Shown one piece after another: positions 56,945 to 64,000 of a DNA stretch of 64,000 nucleotides. A model generated the notes under the pieces. That model was given only the letters and a program-made list of their open reading frames with translations. It made no database searches and had not been told where the DNA came from. Source of the DNA: an archaeon (lineage in GTDB: Archaea; Nanobdellota; Nanobdellia; Woesearchaeales; GW2011-AR15); the NCBI GenBank assembly GCA_018657065.1, contig JABHXU010000008.1:1-64000 (forward strand), written 5' to 3'. Position 1 is the first letter of the stretch. Every line of letters begins with the position of its first letter. A program made the position numbers and the translations under genes.

Positions 56945-57775
56945 TTATTTCTTAATCTCCTTCTCAAACTCTTCAAAGTTCATACAAATTTCACTGGCAA
57001 ACTGATACATAACATCCCATCTTGTTTCAGGTTCCTTATCAAATAAAATATAACCTTTATTTCCTACACCAACTGCATAGCCAAGCTCAAGATGACCTAA
57101 TTTGCTTCCTGGCTGATAAAGAATTGTTATTCCACATTCTTTTAAAAGTTTAGGATCAAAATCCTTTGGACCAAGTTTATGCCAATCTTCAATCACATCA
57201 AAACCATATCCTCTTATCTTTTCAGCCATTTTCGAAGCTTTTTTTATTGTTTCCTCGCTTGTTACATCTCCAATCAAACAAATTTTCTTTTTGTCTCCAG
57301 AATGAGTTAATTTGTCTTCAGATAAAATTTTATTCTTTGAATTTTCAAGTTCTAATTTAAGTTCATTTTCTAATTCAGTCACGCTAGAAACAACTTTTTT
57401 AGGTAATTTGTAAATTACTTCTCTTTTAGTAGAATCATCATCAAATAATACATAGCCTCTTTTTCCTTGACCTATTGCATAGCCTAATTCAAGATGTCCT
57501 GATTTACCACAGGGCATATACATTACAACAGCGTCACTTCTATCAATATGAAATTTATCAAATTCAAACACATGAGTTGCTGACCAATCTTTTAATGCTT
57601 CTCTATATGTCAACCCTCTTAATTTAGAATATTTTTTCCAAAAATCATCTGCTTCAGGTCCAGGTGAAATCCATGAATCAAATATTTCCACTCCTGGAAA
57701 TTGCTTTCTTAGATGATTTGATAAATCAATAACTTTCCAATTTTTTAAACTTCCAATAATATAAACAGTTTTCAT
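56945..57775 (-). CDS. Tandem deoxyribosyltransferase-like protein
   Basis: A 276-aa protein made of two related halves. The first ends GKSGHLELGYAIGQGKRGYVLFD and the second GSKLGHLELGYAVGVGNKGYILFD, the segment which in nucleoside 2-deoxyribosyltransferase-fold proteins carries the catalytic Glu (HLELGYA). The second half lacks the first half's DSWISPGPEADDFWKKY substrate region. Such proteins may salvage deoxynucleosides or process modified nucleotides; a TIR-like NAD-hydrolase relation is also possible. GGAGGCGACAAT before ATG 57775 sets the start. Confidence 0.7.
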   Translation of the reverse strand: MKTVYIIGSLKNWKVIDLSNHLRKQFPGVEIFDSWISPGPEADDFWKKYSKLRGLTYREALKDWSATHVFEFDKFHIDRSDAVVMYMPCGKSGHLELGYAIGQGKRGYVLFDDDSTKREVIYKLPKKVVSSVTELENELKLELENSKNKILSEDKLTHSGDKKKICLIGDVTSEETIKKASKMAEKIRGYGFDVIEDWHKLGPKDFDPKLLKECGITILYQPGSKLGHLELGYAVGVGNKGYILFDKEPETRWDVMYQFASEICMNFEEFEKEIKK

Positions 57776-57803
57776 ATTGTCGCCTCCTATCATAGAATTT
57801 TAA

Positions 57804-60800
57804 TTAATAATCTTTCAATATATCAAAAATAACATTGTAACTTGGGTTATCCCATGTACTTCCACCGAATGCTCTAAGTGTTGCCTCAGCTTGAGAATGA
57901 GACCAGCCTAAATTTTTCATGCCATAATACCCAACAAACATTCCAGTTCTATGAACTCCATATGTACAATGTACATATGATTTTTGACCAGAAGATGCAA
58001 TGTTAATTGCATTTCTAACTCTACTGATTAATTCTGCTTCAGCTGCACTTTCTCTAGGATATCTAATATAACCTCCTAATGCAATACATGTATGGCTTAA
58101 ACCTGCTGCTTGCGCATTTGCAGCTGCATTAGGATCTTCACAAGCCAAGTCAACAATAGTTGTAAATCCTTGTTCTTTTAATGTTAGAAAATCATCTGCA
58201 TTAGGTTGTCCACCTACAAAAATTGAACTTGTTAAGGACCTATAAGTTAACCACATGTCACTATTACCACTACCACCTCCACCTAACCCTAATCCCCCCA
58301 TAGTTCCTGAAGCAGATCCTCCACTAACACCAACACCTAAATGATTAGCTACACCTCTTTCACCACCAGGATCTGATGGTGTGTTTACAAGTAACGGTGT
58401 TCCTCCTTGATCAGCAACTAAAGTTGTTGAACCTCCTCCATCCATATTAACTCCATGTGTTGCTTTATGATGAACAAATATTTCTCCTAATTCTCTTAAA
58501 TTTACTCCTTCACTACTTTCTGCTCCTCTACCATTAACAACAACGATATACATTAAATCATTTTTTTCATCTAATCCAATACCTGTTCTTGGATCAGCTA
58601 CTGCGTGCCCATCTTCAATCTTATCAGGACTAAATCTATCTAAAACCCCATTTTCATCTGAAACTGTTTGAAAACCTGTAACTGCATGATAAGGGTCAAC
58701 AGAATTACCAAATCCAACTTTATTTTCTTTACTTGCAACAAAGGTAGCATCATTAATTTTAAGATCAGGACTTGAATATACATCACCAGATGACATTGCA
58801 TAATATCCTACATTCTCATTCCCTCCACCATATTCAAAACCTCCACCATTAATAGCTAATACTAAATCATTAACTGGTCCGTACATAGATAAAAATTGTG
58901 ATGTTTGCATTAATGTTTCTTGTCTAGGTGTAACAAAAAAATTTGGATCTTTTGTTAAGTCAATTTTTACAACATAATAAACAACGTGTCTAGGAATATC
59001 AATTTCTGGATTAACTGAATTATCAACTTTTTTCATCTCAATTCCAGGATATAATTCTTGGAAATCACCTGGAGGTATATCTAAAAATCCACCTGTTCCT
59101 CCACCTAACTCTGAAAATCCGCCTCCTCCATCTGAATTTAAATCATCTGGATTTCCTGATACAGATATTCCTTCTCCTTTAAAATGTAAGTAACCTGAGG
59201 CATAAGCTTTTTGATCTTTATTTAAATTTTCAACTTCAACTATTAACGTGTTTTCGTTAGCAACCAATTCACCTTTAGAATTTCCTTCTAAACTCCAACT
59301 ACATTTATCTTCTTTACTACAATCTCCAGTAGCTTCACTAAGGGATTTTAAAGTCTTATCTTCTTTACCTATCACATACCAACTATCAACACATGCATCA
59401 CCACCATCTTTAAGATCAATTATAAATTTTCCAGAACCTCCAACATCTTCAAAACTTGGATAACCATAAGTGTAAGGAGTTGCAAAAAATCTAGTTTCTT
59501 TTTCAAGAGTTCCTTTAATATTTTTATCATCTTCTATTGGTTCATACGAAATTGAATCGGATGGAATATCACAAACATTTCCTGTACATGATAAAGATGT
59601 ACCACCTATAAACATATTTTCATAACTAAGAAGCATTTTATCAATTGGACTATACCACCAAGATGGATTTTTAATTGCAGACAAACTCTCAGAACTACAA
59701 GAGTCAAGACCATAGTAACATTCTAAAAGAGCTTCACCTAAAGTTAAACAAGAATTCCTACATGTGTCATCTCCTGAAATAGTATATACTTCTTTTGTGT
59801 CTTCATCCCAATCTTTAATCATACTATCACAAGTTCCCTTATAATTATATATCATTGAATCATCATATTTAGTACATGATGCATTTCCCATAGCTTCAGG
59901 AATTAAATGCAATCCTTCCGGATTTTCTCCAGTATCTGGATTATTTCTCCAATACGTGTCTTCTGAAGGTTTAATTAAATGTCTATATACATATCCCATA
60001 AAATATGGTTCAGGTTTAGTTGATCCACCACAAGTCACAACAGCCATAGGTGTAAAATGTGAAACTTGAGCACTATAATAATAATAATTTTCATCTTCAT
60101 CAAATCCCAAGCTTGGATATGTTCTCCATATATCTCCTAATTCATCATAATAAGCTATTTGTGGTGCAATTTTGGGATATGCTAAAGGTAATTCTTCTTT
60201 TCTTAATCCAATAGTAACTTTTAATGGAGGATCAAATATTGCTCCACTAGGAAGCCCTTCATAAACAATATTTCCTAAAACAACTTCATTACTTAATTCG
60301 TTAAAATTTTTATCAAGTAAATTAAATGCAATTTTTTCAATAGGTTTTCCATTTTCATCAATAGCAACAGTATCTTCACTAACTGACACAACCATATTTT
60401 CATCACTAGAAAAAAATGTAGATCCTGCAGAGATTGATCCCTCAATTTTAAAACTACTCAATCGTTTTAAAGAATATTGAAATTCTTCAATTTCTACTGA
60501 AGTATTATTTCTAAAAATTTTAACTGGAAAATTTAGATCAACAAAAACAACTTCTTCATTAATCAAAACATTTGATGATGGTTTTCCGTATTCAACATTA
60601 TAATCTTTAATAAATGAAAAATTTCCAACACATGAAACTAATTTTAAATCTACATAAGAAGCAACAGCATTTTCTGAATTAAAACCAAACAATTCAACAG
60701 CATTTGTTGTAGTATGATCTAAGCAAGTATCAATATAATATTTAGTATTTGTTTTTTCTAAAGATAACCCTTCACTAGGTGCTTCAACCCCTCTAGGAAG

Positions 60801-60881
60801 TTTATAAGCTAAGAATGACACTGAAATTAAGATAATAAATCCAATTAAAACAAAAATTGAAATACTATGAGCCCTACCCAT
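57804..60881 (-). CDS. Large surface protein: phosphodiester glycosidase plus tyrosine-phosphatase domains
   Basis: A 1025-aa protein with an N-terminal membrane anchor/signal (ISIFVLIGFIILISVSFLAYKL). Residues about 30-600 are beta-rich and cysteine-containing. Residues about 630-850 match the NAGPA phosphodiester-glycosidase domain (LAINGGGFEYGG near 677, GVNMDGGGSTTLV near 812, then RGVANHLGVGV). After a Gly-rich linker (GTMGGLGLGGGGSG) residues about 880-1025 form a dual-specificity phosphatase with VHCTYGVHRTG (CX5R). A phosphatase outside the cell beside a glycosidase that uncovers phosphosugars suggests surface glycan processing. Confidence 0.75.
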   Translation of the reverse strand: MGRAHSISIFVLIGFIILISVSFLAYKLPRGVEAPSEGLSLEKTNTKYYIDTCLDHTTTNAVELFGFNSENAVASYVDLKLVSCVGNFSFIKDYNVEYGKPSSNVLINEEVVFVDLNFPVKIFRNNTSVEIEEFQYSLKRLSSFKIEGSISAGSTFFSSDENMVVSVSEDTVAIDENGKPIEKIAFNLLDKNFNELSNEVVLGNIVYEGLPSGAIFDPPLKVTIGLRKEELPLAYPKIAPQIAYYDELGDIWRTYPSLGFDEDENYYYYSAQVSHFTPMAVVTCGGSTKPEPYFMGYVYRHLIKPSEDTYWRNNPDTGENPEGLHLIPEAMGNASCTKYDDSMIYNYKGTCDSMIKDWDEDTKEVYTISGDDTCRNSCLTLGEALLECYYGLDSCSSESLSAIKNPSWWYSPIDKMLLSYENMFIGGTSLSCTGNVCDIPSDSISYEPIEDDKNIKGTLEKETRFFATPYTYGYPSFEDVGGSGKFIIDLKDGGDACVDSWYVIGKEDKTLKSLSEATGDCSKEDKCSWSLEGNSKGELVANENTLIVEVENLNKDQKAYASGYLHFKGEGISVSGNPDDLNSDGGGGFSELGGGTGGFLDIPPGDFQELYPGIEMKKVDNSVNPEIDIPRHVVYYVVKIDLTKDPNFFVTPRQETLMQTSQFLSMYGPVNDLVLAINGGGFEYGGGNENVGYYAMSSGDVYSSPDLKINDATFVASKENKVGFGNSVDPYHAVTGFQTVSDENGVLDRFSPDKIEDGHAVADPRTGIGLDEKNDLMYIVVVNGRGAESSEGVNLRELGEIFVHHKATHGVNMDGGGSTTLVADQGGTPLLVNTPSDPGGERGVANHLGVGVSGGSASGTMGGLGLGGGGSGNSDMWLTYRSLTSSIFVGGQPNADDFLTLKEQGFTTIVDLACEDPNAAANAQAAGLSHTCIALGGYIRYPRESAAEAELISRVRNAINIASSGQKSYVHCTYGVHRTGMFVGYYGMKNLGWSHSQAEATLRAFGGSTWDNPSYNVIFDILKDY

Positions 60882-60996
60882 ACATAATTTCAGAAGGTTT
60901 CTACTATATAAATTTTAGCAATATTTATAAACAAAAGTTGATTCTTTTAAGGAAGAGAGAGAAGAAACTGGAAGTTTGTTTCTCAGTGGCGGATTA

Positions 60997-61359
60997 ATGA
61001 AAGGAAAACCACTATTACCTGTACTTCGTACAAAGAAAAGATATATTGTCTATGAAACAATATCAAGAACTAAAACCAAACACAATGAAGTAGTTAATGC
61101 GATAATAGAATCACATAAAAATTGTTTTGGAATGTTTGGACTCGGTAATGCAGGAATAATGGACACTAAAATATTTAAAGAAAATAAAGGAATATTAAAG
61201 GTCAATAATAAATACTTAAATGATCTTAAAACATCAATTGCTATGATAAATAATATAAATGGAAAAGAAGTCATAGTAAATATTATACTTGTATCGGGGA
61301 AAATAAATAAAACAAAATTAATGGTTAACAGAGGATATGAAAAGCAACAAACACGTTGA
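60997..61359 (+). CDS. rnp2: RNase P protein component Rnp2 (Pop5)
   Basis: A 120-aa Pop5 protein, one of the four archaeal RNase P proteins. LPVLRTKKRYIVYETISRTKTKHNEVVNAII, GMFGLGNAGIMDTKIF and VIVNIILVSGKINKTK fit the family. ATG 60997 is preferred to an in-frame start 21 nt earlier; GGCGGATTA precedes it. It opens the conserved archaeal string RNase P subunit - proteasome alpha - SBDS - exosome. A hairpin AGAAAC/GTTTCT (60963-60983) lies in its leader. Confidence 0.82.
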   Translation: MKGKPLLPVLRTKKRYIVYETISRTKTKHNEVVNAIIESHKNCFGMFGLGNAGIMDTKIFKENKGILKVNNKYLNDLKTSIAMINNINGKEVIVNIILVSGKINKTKLMVNRGYEKQQTR

Positions 61360-61404
61360 TTACCTTTTCAGTACACCTCATAAAAACACTCGGAGGACAA
61401 TAAA

Positions 61405-62124
61405 ATGCAACCACTACAACATCAAATGATGGGATATGATAGAGCAATTACAATGTTTAGTCCTGATGGTAGATTACTACAGGTTGAATATGCAAAAAAA
61501 ACAGTCAGACAAGGAAGTACTGCTATAGGAATAACATGCCAAGATGGAGTTGTTCTTGTAACAGATAAACGAATTGTTGATAAATTAATTGTACCTAAAT
61601 CAGTTGAAAAAATTTGGCAAATTGATTCTCATATTGGTGCAACAGCATCAGGTATTATTAGTGATGCCAGAGTTCTTATCGAAAGATCTCAACTTCAAGC
61701 TCAACAACATAGAGTTACATATGACTCACCAATTGACATTATTTCAATTGTTAGAGACATTGCAAACTTAAAACAATTAACAACTCAATCTGGTGGATAC
61801 AGACCTTTTGGTGTATCTTTACTAATTGCAGGTGTTGATAATGGAAAAGCAAAATTATATGAGACAGACCCAACTGGAATTTATTTCCAATATAAAGCCT
61901 GTGTAATAGGTGAAGCTGAACCTGAAGTAGAAGAAATACTAAATAAAGATTACAAAGAATCTATGAAAATGGATGAAGGATTTAAGTTAGCAATTAAAGC
62001 ACTTAAAAAATCACTTGACAAAAACTTTGATCCAGAAAGAATAGATGCAGCTTACGTTTCAAATAAAGATCAGAAATTTAGTAGGCTAACAAAAAACGAA
62101 ATTATGAACTACATGAAAAAATGA
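61405..62124 (+). CDS. psmA: Proteasome subunit alpha
   Basis: A 239-aa 20S alpha subunit: MMGYDRAITMFSPDGRLLQVEYAKKTVRQGSTAIGI is the conserved N-terminus that gates the barrel, followed by VEKIWQIDSHIGATASGIISDARVLIERSQ and YRPFGVSLLIAGVD. TCGGAGGACAATAAA is a strong ribosome-binding site. No beta subunit is in view. The stop overlaps the SBDS start by 4 nt, the familiar archaeal coupling. Confidence 0.96.
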   Translation: MQPLQHQMMGYDRAITMFSPDGRLLQVEYAKKTVRQGSTAIGITCQDGVVLVTDKRIVDKLIVPKSVEKIWQIDSHIGATASGIISDARVLIERSQLQAQQHRVTYDSPIDIISIVRDIANLKQLTTQSGGYRPFGVSLLIAGVDNGKAKLYETDPTGIYFQYKACVIGEAEPEVEEILNKDYKESMKMDEGFKLAIKALKKSLDKNFDPERIDAAYVSNKDQKFSRLTKNEIMNYMKK

Positions 62125-62834
62125 AATCATTCAAAACATTCGACAAGGAAAAAGTATCTTTCAACTTAGCTAAGCTAAAAAAAGGCGGAGAAATGTTTGA
62201 AGTAATTATTGATCCTGACAAAATCCTTGAGTTCAAAAAAGGAAAACTTAAAGCAAAAGAATCTGTAATGTATGAAAAAGTTTTTTTTGATGCAAAAAAA
62301 GGTTTAGAAGCTTCAAGCGAAATAATGAACAAAGTGTTTAACACAGAGAATGTAGTTGAAGTAATTGATGTAATACTTAATGACGGTGAAATTCAATTCA
62401 CTCAAGAGTATAGAGAGGAAAAACAAAAAGAAAAGTTTAATAGAATTTTAGAGATTATTTCTAGAAATGCTATTGACGCAAAAACAGGACTACCTCATCC
62501 AAGAAATAGAATAGAAAGTGCTATGGAAGAGGCTCGTGTTAAAATTGATGTATTTAAAGACGCAGAAGAACAAGTTGATGACATTGTTCATAAACTTAAA
62601 CCAATTATTCCTATAAAACTTGCAATGAAAGAAATTCAAATAAAAATTCCAGCTCAATATACTGGGACTGCATATGGAGTTGTTTCAAAGTATGGAAAAA
62701 TATTAATGGATAACTGGTTAAATGATGGATCATGGCTATGTTCTGTTGAAATTCCAGCTGGAATTCAAAATGATTTTTTTGATGCATTAAATAGATTAAC
62801 ACAAGGTACAGTTGAGTCCAAAGTTTTAAGATAA
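62121..62834 (+). CDS. sdo1: Ribosome maturation protein SBDS
   Basis: A 237-aa SBDS: FDKEKVSFNLAKLKKGGEMFEVIIDPDKILEFKKG starts the FYSH domain, then NRILEIISRNAIDAKTGLPHPRNRIESAMEEAR and the C-terminal ferredoxin-like part with AYGVVSKYGKILMDNWLNDGSWLCSVEIPAG. It helps release the anti-association factor from the 50S subunit. Translationally coupled to psmA; the exosome genes follow 75 nt later. Confidence 0.95.
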   Translation: MKSFKTFDKEKVSFNLAKLKKGGEMFEVIIDPDKILEFKKGKLKAKESVMYEKVFFDAKKGLEASSEIMNKVFNTENVVEVIDVILNDGEIQFTQEYREEKQKEKFNRILEIISRNAIDAKTGLPHPRNRIESAMEEARVKIDVFKDAEEQVDDIVHKLKPIIPIKLAMKEIQIKIPAQYTGTAYGVVSKYGKILMDNWLNDGSWLCSVEIPAGIQNDFFDALNRLTQGTVESKVLR

Positions 62835-62836
62835 CT

Positions 62837-62887
62837 CAGAATCAAAAGATTCTGTGGGATCTGAAAATTCGAGCAAAGCTCAAATTT
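62837..62887 (+). repeat. Two hairpins between SBDS and rrp4
   Basis: CAGAATC-aaaa-GATTCTG (62837-62854) and a stem with core GAGC-aaa-GCTC (62871-62881, arms extended by AAATT/AATTT) lie between the SBDS stop and the rrp4 start. TCGAGCAAAGC is also found inverted near tRNA-Gly (55764-55774). The pair may regulate or end the upstream message, or be members of a small palindromic repeat family. Confidence 0.45.
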
Positions 62888-62909
62888 AAAGATAAATTAT
62901 GGTGAAAAA

Positions 62910-63611
62910 ATGGAAAAAGGAAAACTATTAATCAAAGATAAAGAAGTAGTAGTCCCTGGAGAAGTATTGGCACAAGGTATGTCTTATTTACCTAGCCAAG
63001 GCACTTACAGAAAGGGAAACGATGTTATTGCCTCAAAATTAGGCTTAGCAAGAGTAGAAGGAAATGTTGTTAAAATCATTCCAGTATCTGGGAGATACCT
63101 ACCAAAAAAAGGAGATGTGATCATTGCAAAAGTCACAGACATCAATATTGCTGGATGGACTGTTGATACAAATTCAGCATATAGAGCTATGCTATCAATG
63201 AAAGATGCCACATCTGATTTTATTAGAAGAGGTTCTGATCTAACAAGATATTTTGACATTGATGATTACATGGTTACAAAAATATTTAACGTAACCAGTC
63301 AAAATTTAGTTGATTTAACAATGAAAGGACCTGGTTTAAAAAAACTTGAAGGTGGAAGAATAATGACTGTAAGTCCTTCAAAAGTTCCTAGAATTATAGG
63401 AAAACAAGGTTCAATGGTCAGTATGATCAAACAAGCAACTAGTTGCAACATAATTGTTGGACAAAATGGAGTTGTTTTTGTAAAAGGAATTAATCCTGAA
63501 GATGAAATTTTGACTGTCAAAACAATCAAAAAAATCGAAGAAGAAAGCCATGTTGCTGGATTAACTGATAAAATCAAAGAATTCCTTGATAAAAAGAGTA
63601 AGAAAAGGTGA
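62910..63611 (+). CDS. rrp4: Exosome RNA-binding subunit Rrp4
   Basis: A 233-aa Rrp4: VVVPGEVLAQGMSYLPSQGTYRKGNDVIASKLGLARVEGNVVKIIPVSGRYLPKKGDVIIAKVTDI is the NTD/S1 region, and KVPRIIGKQGSMVSMIKQATSCNIIVGQNG the KH domain. It caps the exosome ring and presents RNA. TTATGGTGAAAAA precedes the ATG. Rrp41 follows with a ribosome-binding site overlapping the Rrp4 stop. Confidence 0.96.
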   Translation: MEKGKLLIKDKEVVVPGEVLAQGMSYLPSQGTYRKGNDVIASKLGLARVEGNVVKIIPVSGRYLPKKGDVIIAKVTDINIAGWTVDTNSAYRAMLSMKDATSDFIRRGSDLTRYFDIDDYMVTKIFNVTSQNLVDLTMKGPGLKKLEGGRIMTVSPSKVPRIIGKQGSMVSMIKQATSCNIIVGQNGVVFVKGINPEDEILTVKTIKKIEEESHVAGLTDKIKEFLDKKSKKR

Positions 63612-63620
63612 ATGATTAAA

Positions 63621-64000
63621 ATGGCTTATAAAAAAAGATTAGATGGTAGAAAATTTGATGAGCTAAGACCAATAACAGCAGAAGTTGGTGTTATCCCTAA
63701 TGCGATTGGTTCTGCATATTTTAAGATTGGTAAAACTGGAGCTTACGCTGCAGTATATGGACCTAGAGATTTATATCCTAGATTCTTAAAAAATCCTAAA
63801 AGAGGAGTCTTAAGATGTAATTACAATATGATGCCTTTTTCGGGCGCTGGTGACAGAGTCAGACCTGGTACAAGTAGAAGAAGTAAAGAAATTAGTTTAG
63901 TAACTAATCAAGCTTTACTACCTGTTGTTAACCTAGATGATTTTCCTAACTCAGTTGTTGATGTTTTTGTTGAACTAAATGAAACTGATGCAGGATCCAG
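63621..64000 (+). CDS. rrp41: Exosome complex exonuclease Rrp41, partial
   Basis: The first 126 codons of the phosphorolytic exosome subunit: MAYKKRLDGRKFDELRPITAEVGVIPNAIGSAYFKIG and RPGTSRRSKEISLVTNQALLPVVNLDDFP. It forms the hexameric ring with Rrp42, which usually follows. ATG 63621 is preferred to an in-frame ATG at 63612 because AAGGTGA is nine bases upstream. The gene runs off the right edge. Confidence 0.95.
   Translation, partial: MAYKKRLDGRKFDELRPITAEVGVIPNAIGSAYFKIGKTGAYAAVYGPRDLYPRFLKNPKRGVLRCNYNMMPFSGAGDRVRPGTSRRSKEISLVTNQALLPVVNLDDFPNSVVDVFVELNETDAGS

Noticed and set aside
1-64000. CRISPR array, cas genes, rRNA genes
   Set aside because: No regularly spaced direct repeats, no Cas-like protein, and no rRNA-like GC-rich block were seen.

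Overview
The window is a gene-dense, very AT-rich (roughly 30% G+C by eye) piece of an archaeal chromosome. The translation, transcription and RNA-processing genes are archaeal: aIF2 gamma, Spt5, eL30, eS17, eL37, Alba, an Sm-like protein, RtcB, RNase P Rnp2, proteasome alpha, SBDS, Rrp4 and Rrp41. Promoters look archaeal too (TATA box about 25-30 nt before many apparently leaderless ATGs; AGGTGAT ribosome-binding sites inside operons). Many proteins are short forms, and many orphan small or membrane proteins are present. Together this suggests a DPANN archaeon of the Woesearchaeota/Pacearchaeota kind; that placement is inference.

Layout. 1-2.8 kb: unknown genes, then a diphthine-ammonia ligase overlapping a glutaminase domain. 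2.9-7.3 kb: thiol-redox lipoprotein plus CcdA, DUF3179, adenylate kinase, peroxiredoxin, ferritin and a structured ferritin 3' region. 7.4-14.2 kb: small unknowns, a fused 2-oxoacid:ferredoxin oxidoreductase, hydrolase, agmatinase-like enzyme, CBS and membrane proteins. 14.3-16.8 kb: SecE-Spt5 and eL30-NusA-S12-S7. 16.8-21.3 kb: antiporter, an operon of three microproteins, and a 756-residue orphan. 21.5-25.9 kb: PhoU-like regulator, IMPase, a short Dph2, SppA. 26-32.6 kb: deoxynucleotide block with B12-dependent ribonucleotide reductase, an ATP-cone reductase-like paralog lacking key residues, corrinoid adenosyltransferase, ThyA and DHFR, followed by an interrupted DUF1653 gene. 32.6-48.9 kb: TatD, MFS, RNase HIII and a long run of membrane and surface proteins. 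49-56.9 kb: a candidate structured RNA, aIF2 gamma, RtcB, K+ channel, three tRNAs with tRNA-derived repeats, Alba, eS17, Sm, eL37, HNH. 57-64 kb: tandem deoxyribosyltransferase-like protein, a 1025-residue surface enzyme, and the RNase P/proteasome/SBDS/exosome block.

How it fits together. The deoxynucleotide block makes its own logic: the adenosyltransferase supplies adenosylcobalamin to the reductase, and ThyA/DHFR turn dUMP into dTMP. Two palindromes with exact NrdR-box geometry sit before the reductase. The paralog that carries the ATP cone has lost most radical-site residues, so catalysis and allostery may be divided between two proteins. RtcB could serve the unusual intron-bearing tRNA-Arg. 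The most surprising signals are (1) a DUF1653 gene split in frame by a 57-nt hairpin segment with matched AAA codons on both sides and a stop right after the first, (2) the reductase pair with its palindromes, (3) a stand-alone RNA candidate at 49.05-49.21 kb, and (4) the microprotein operon at 18.1-18.45 kb.
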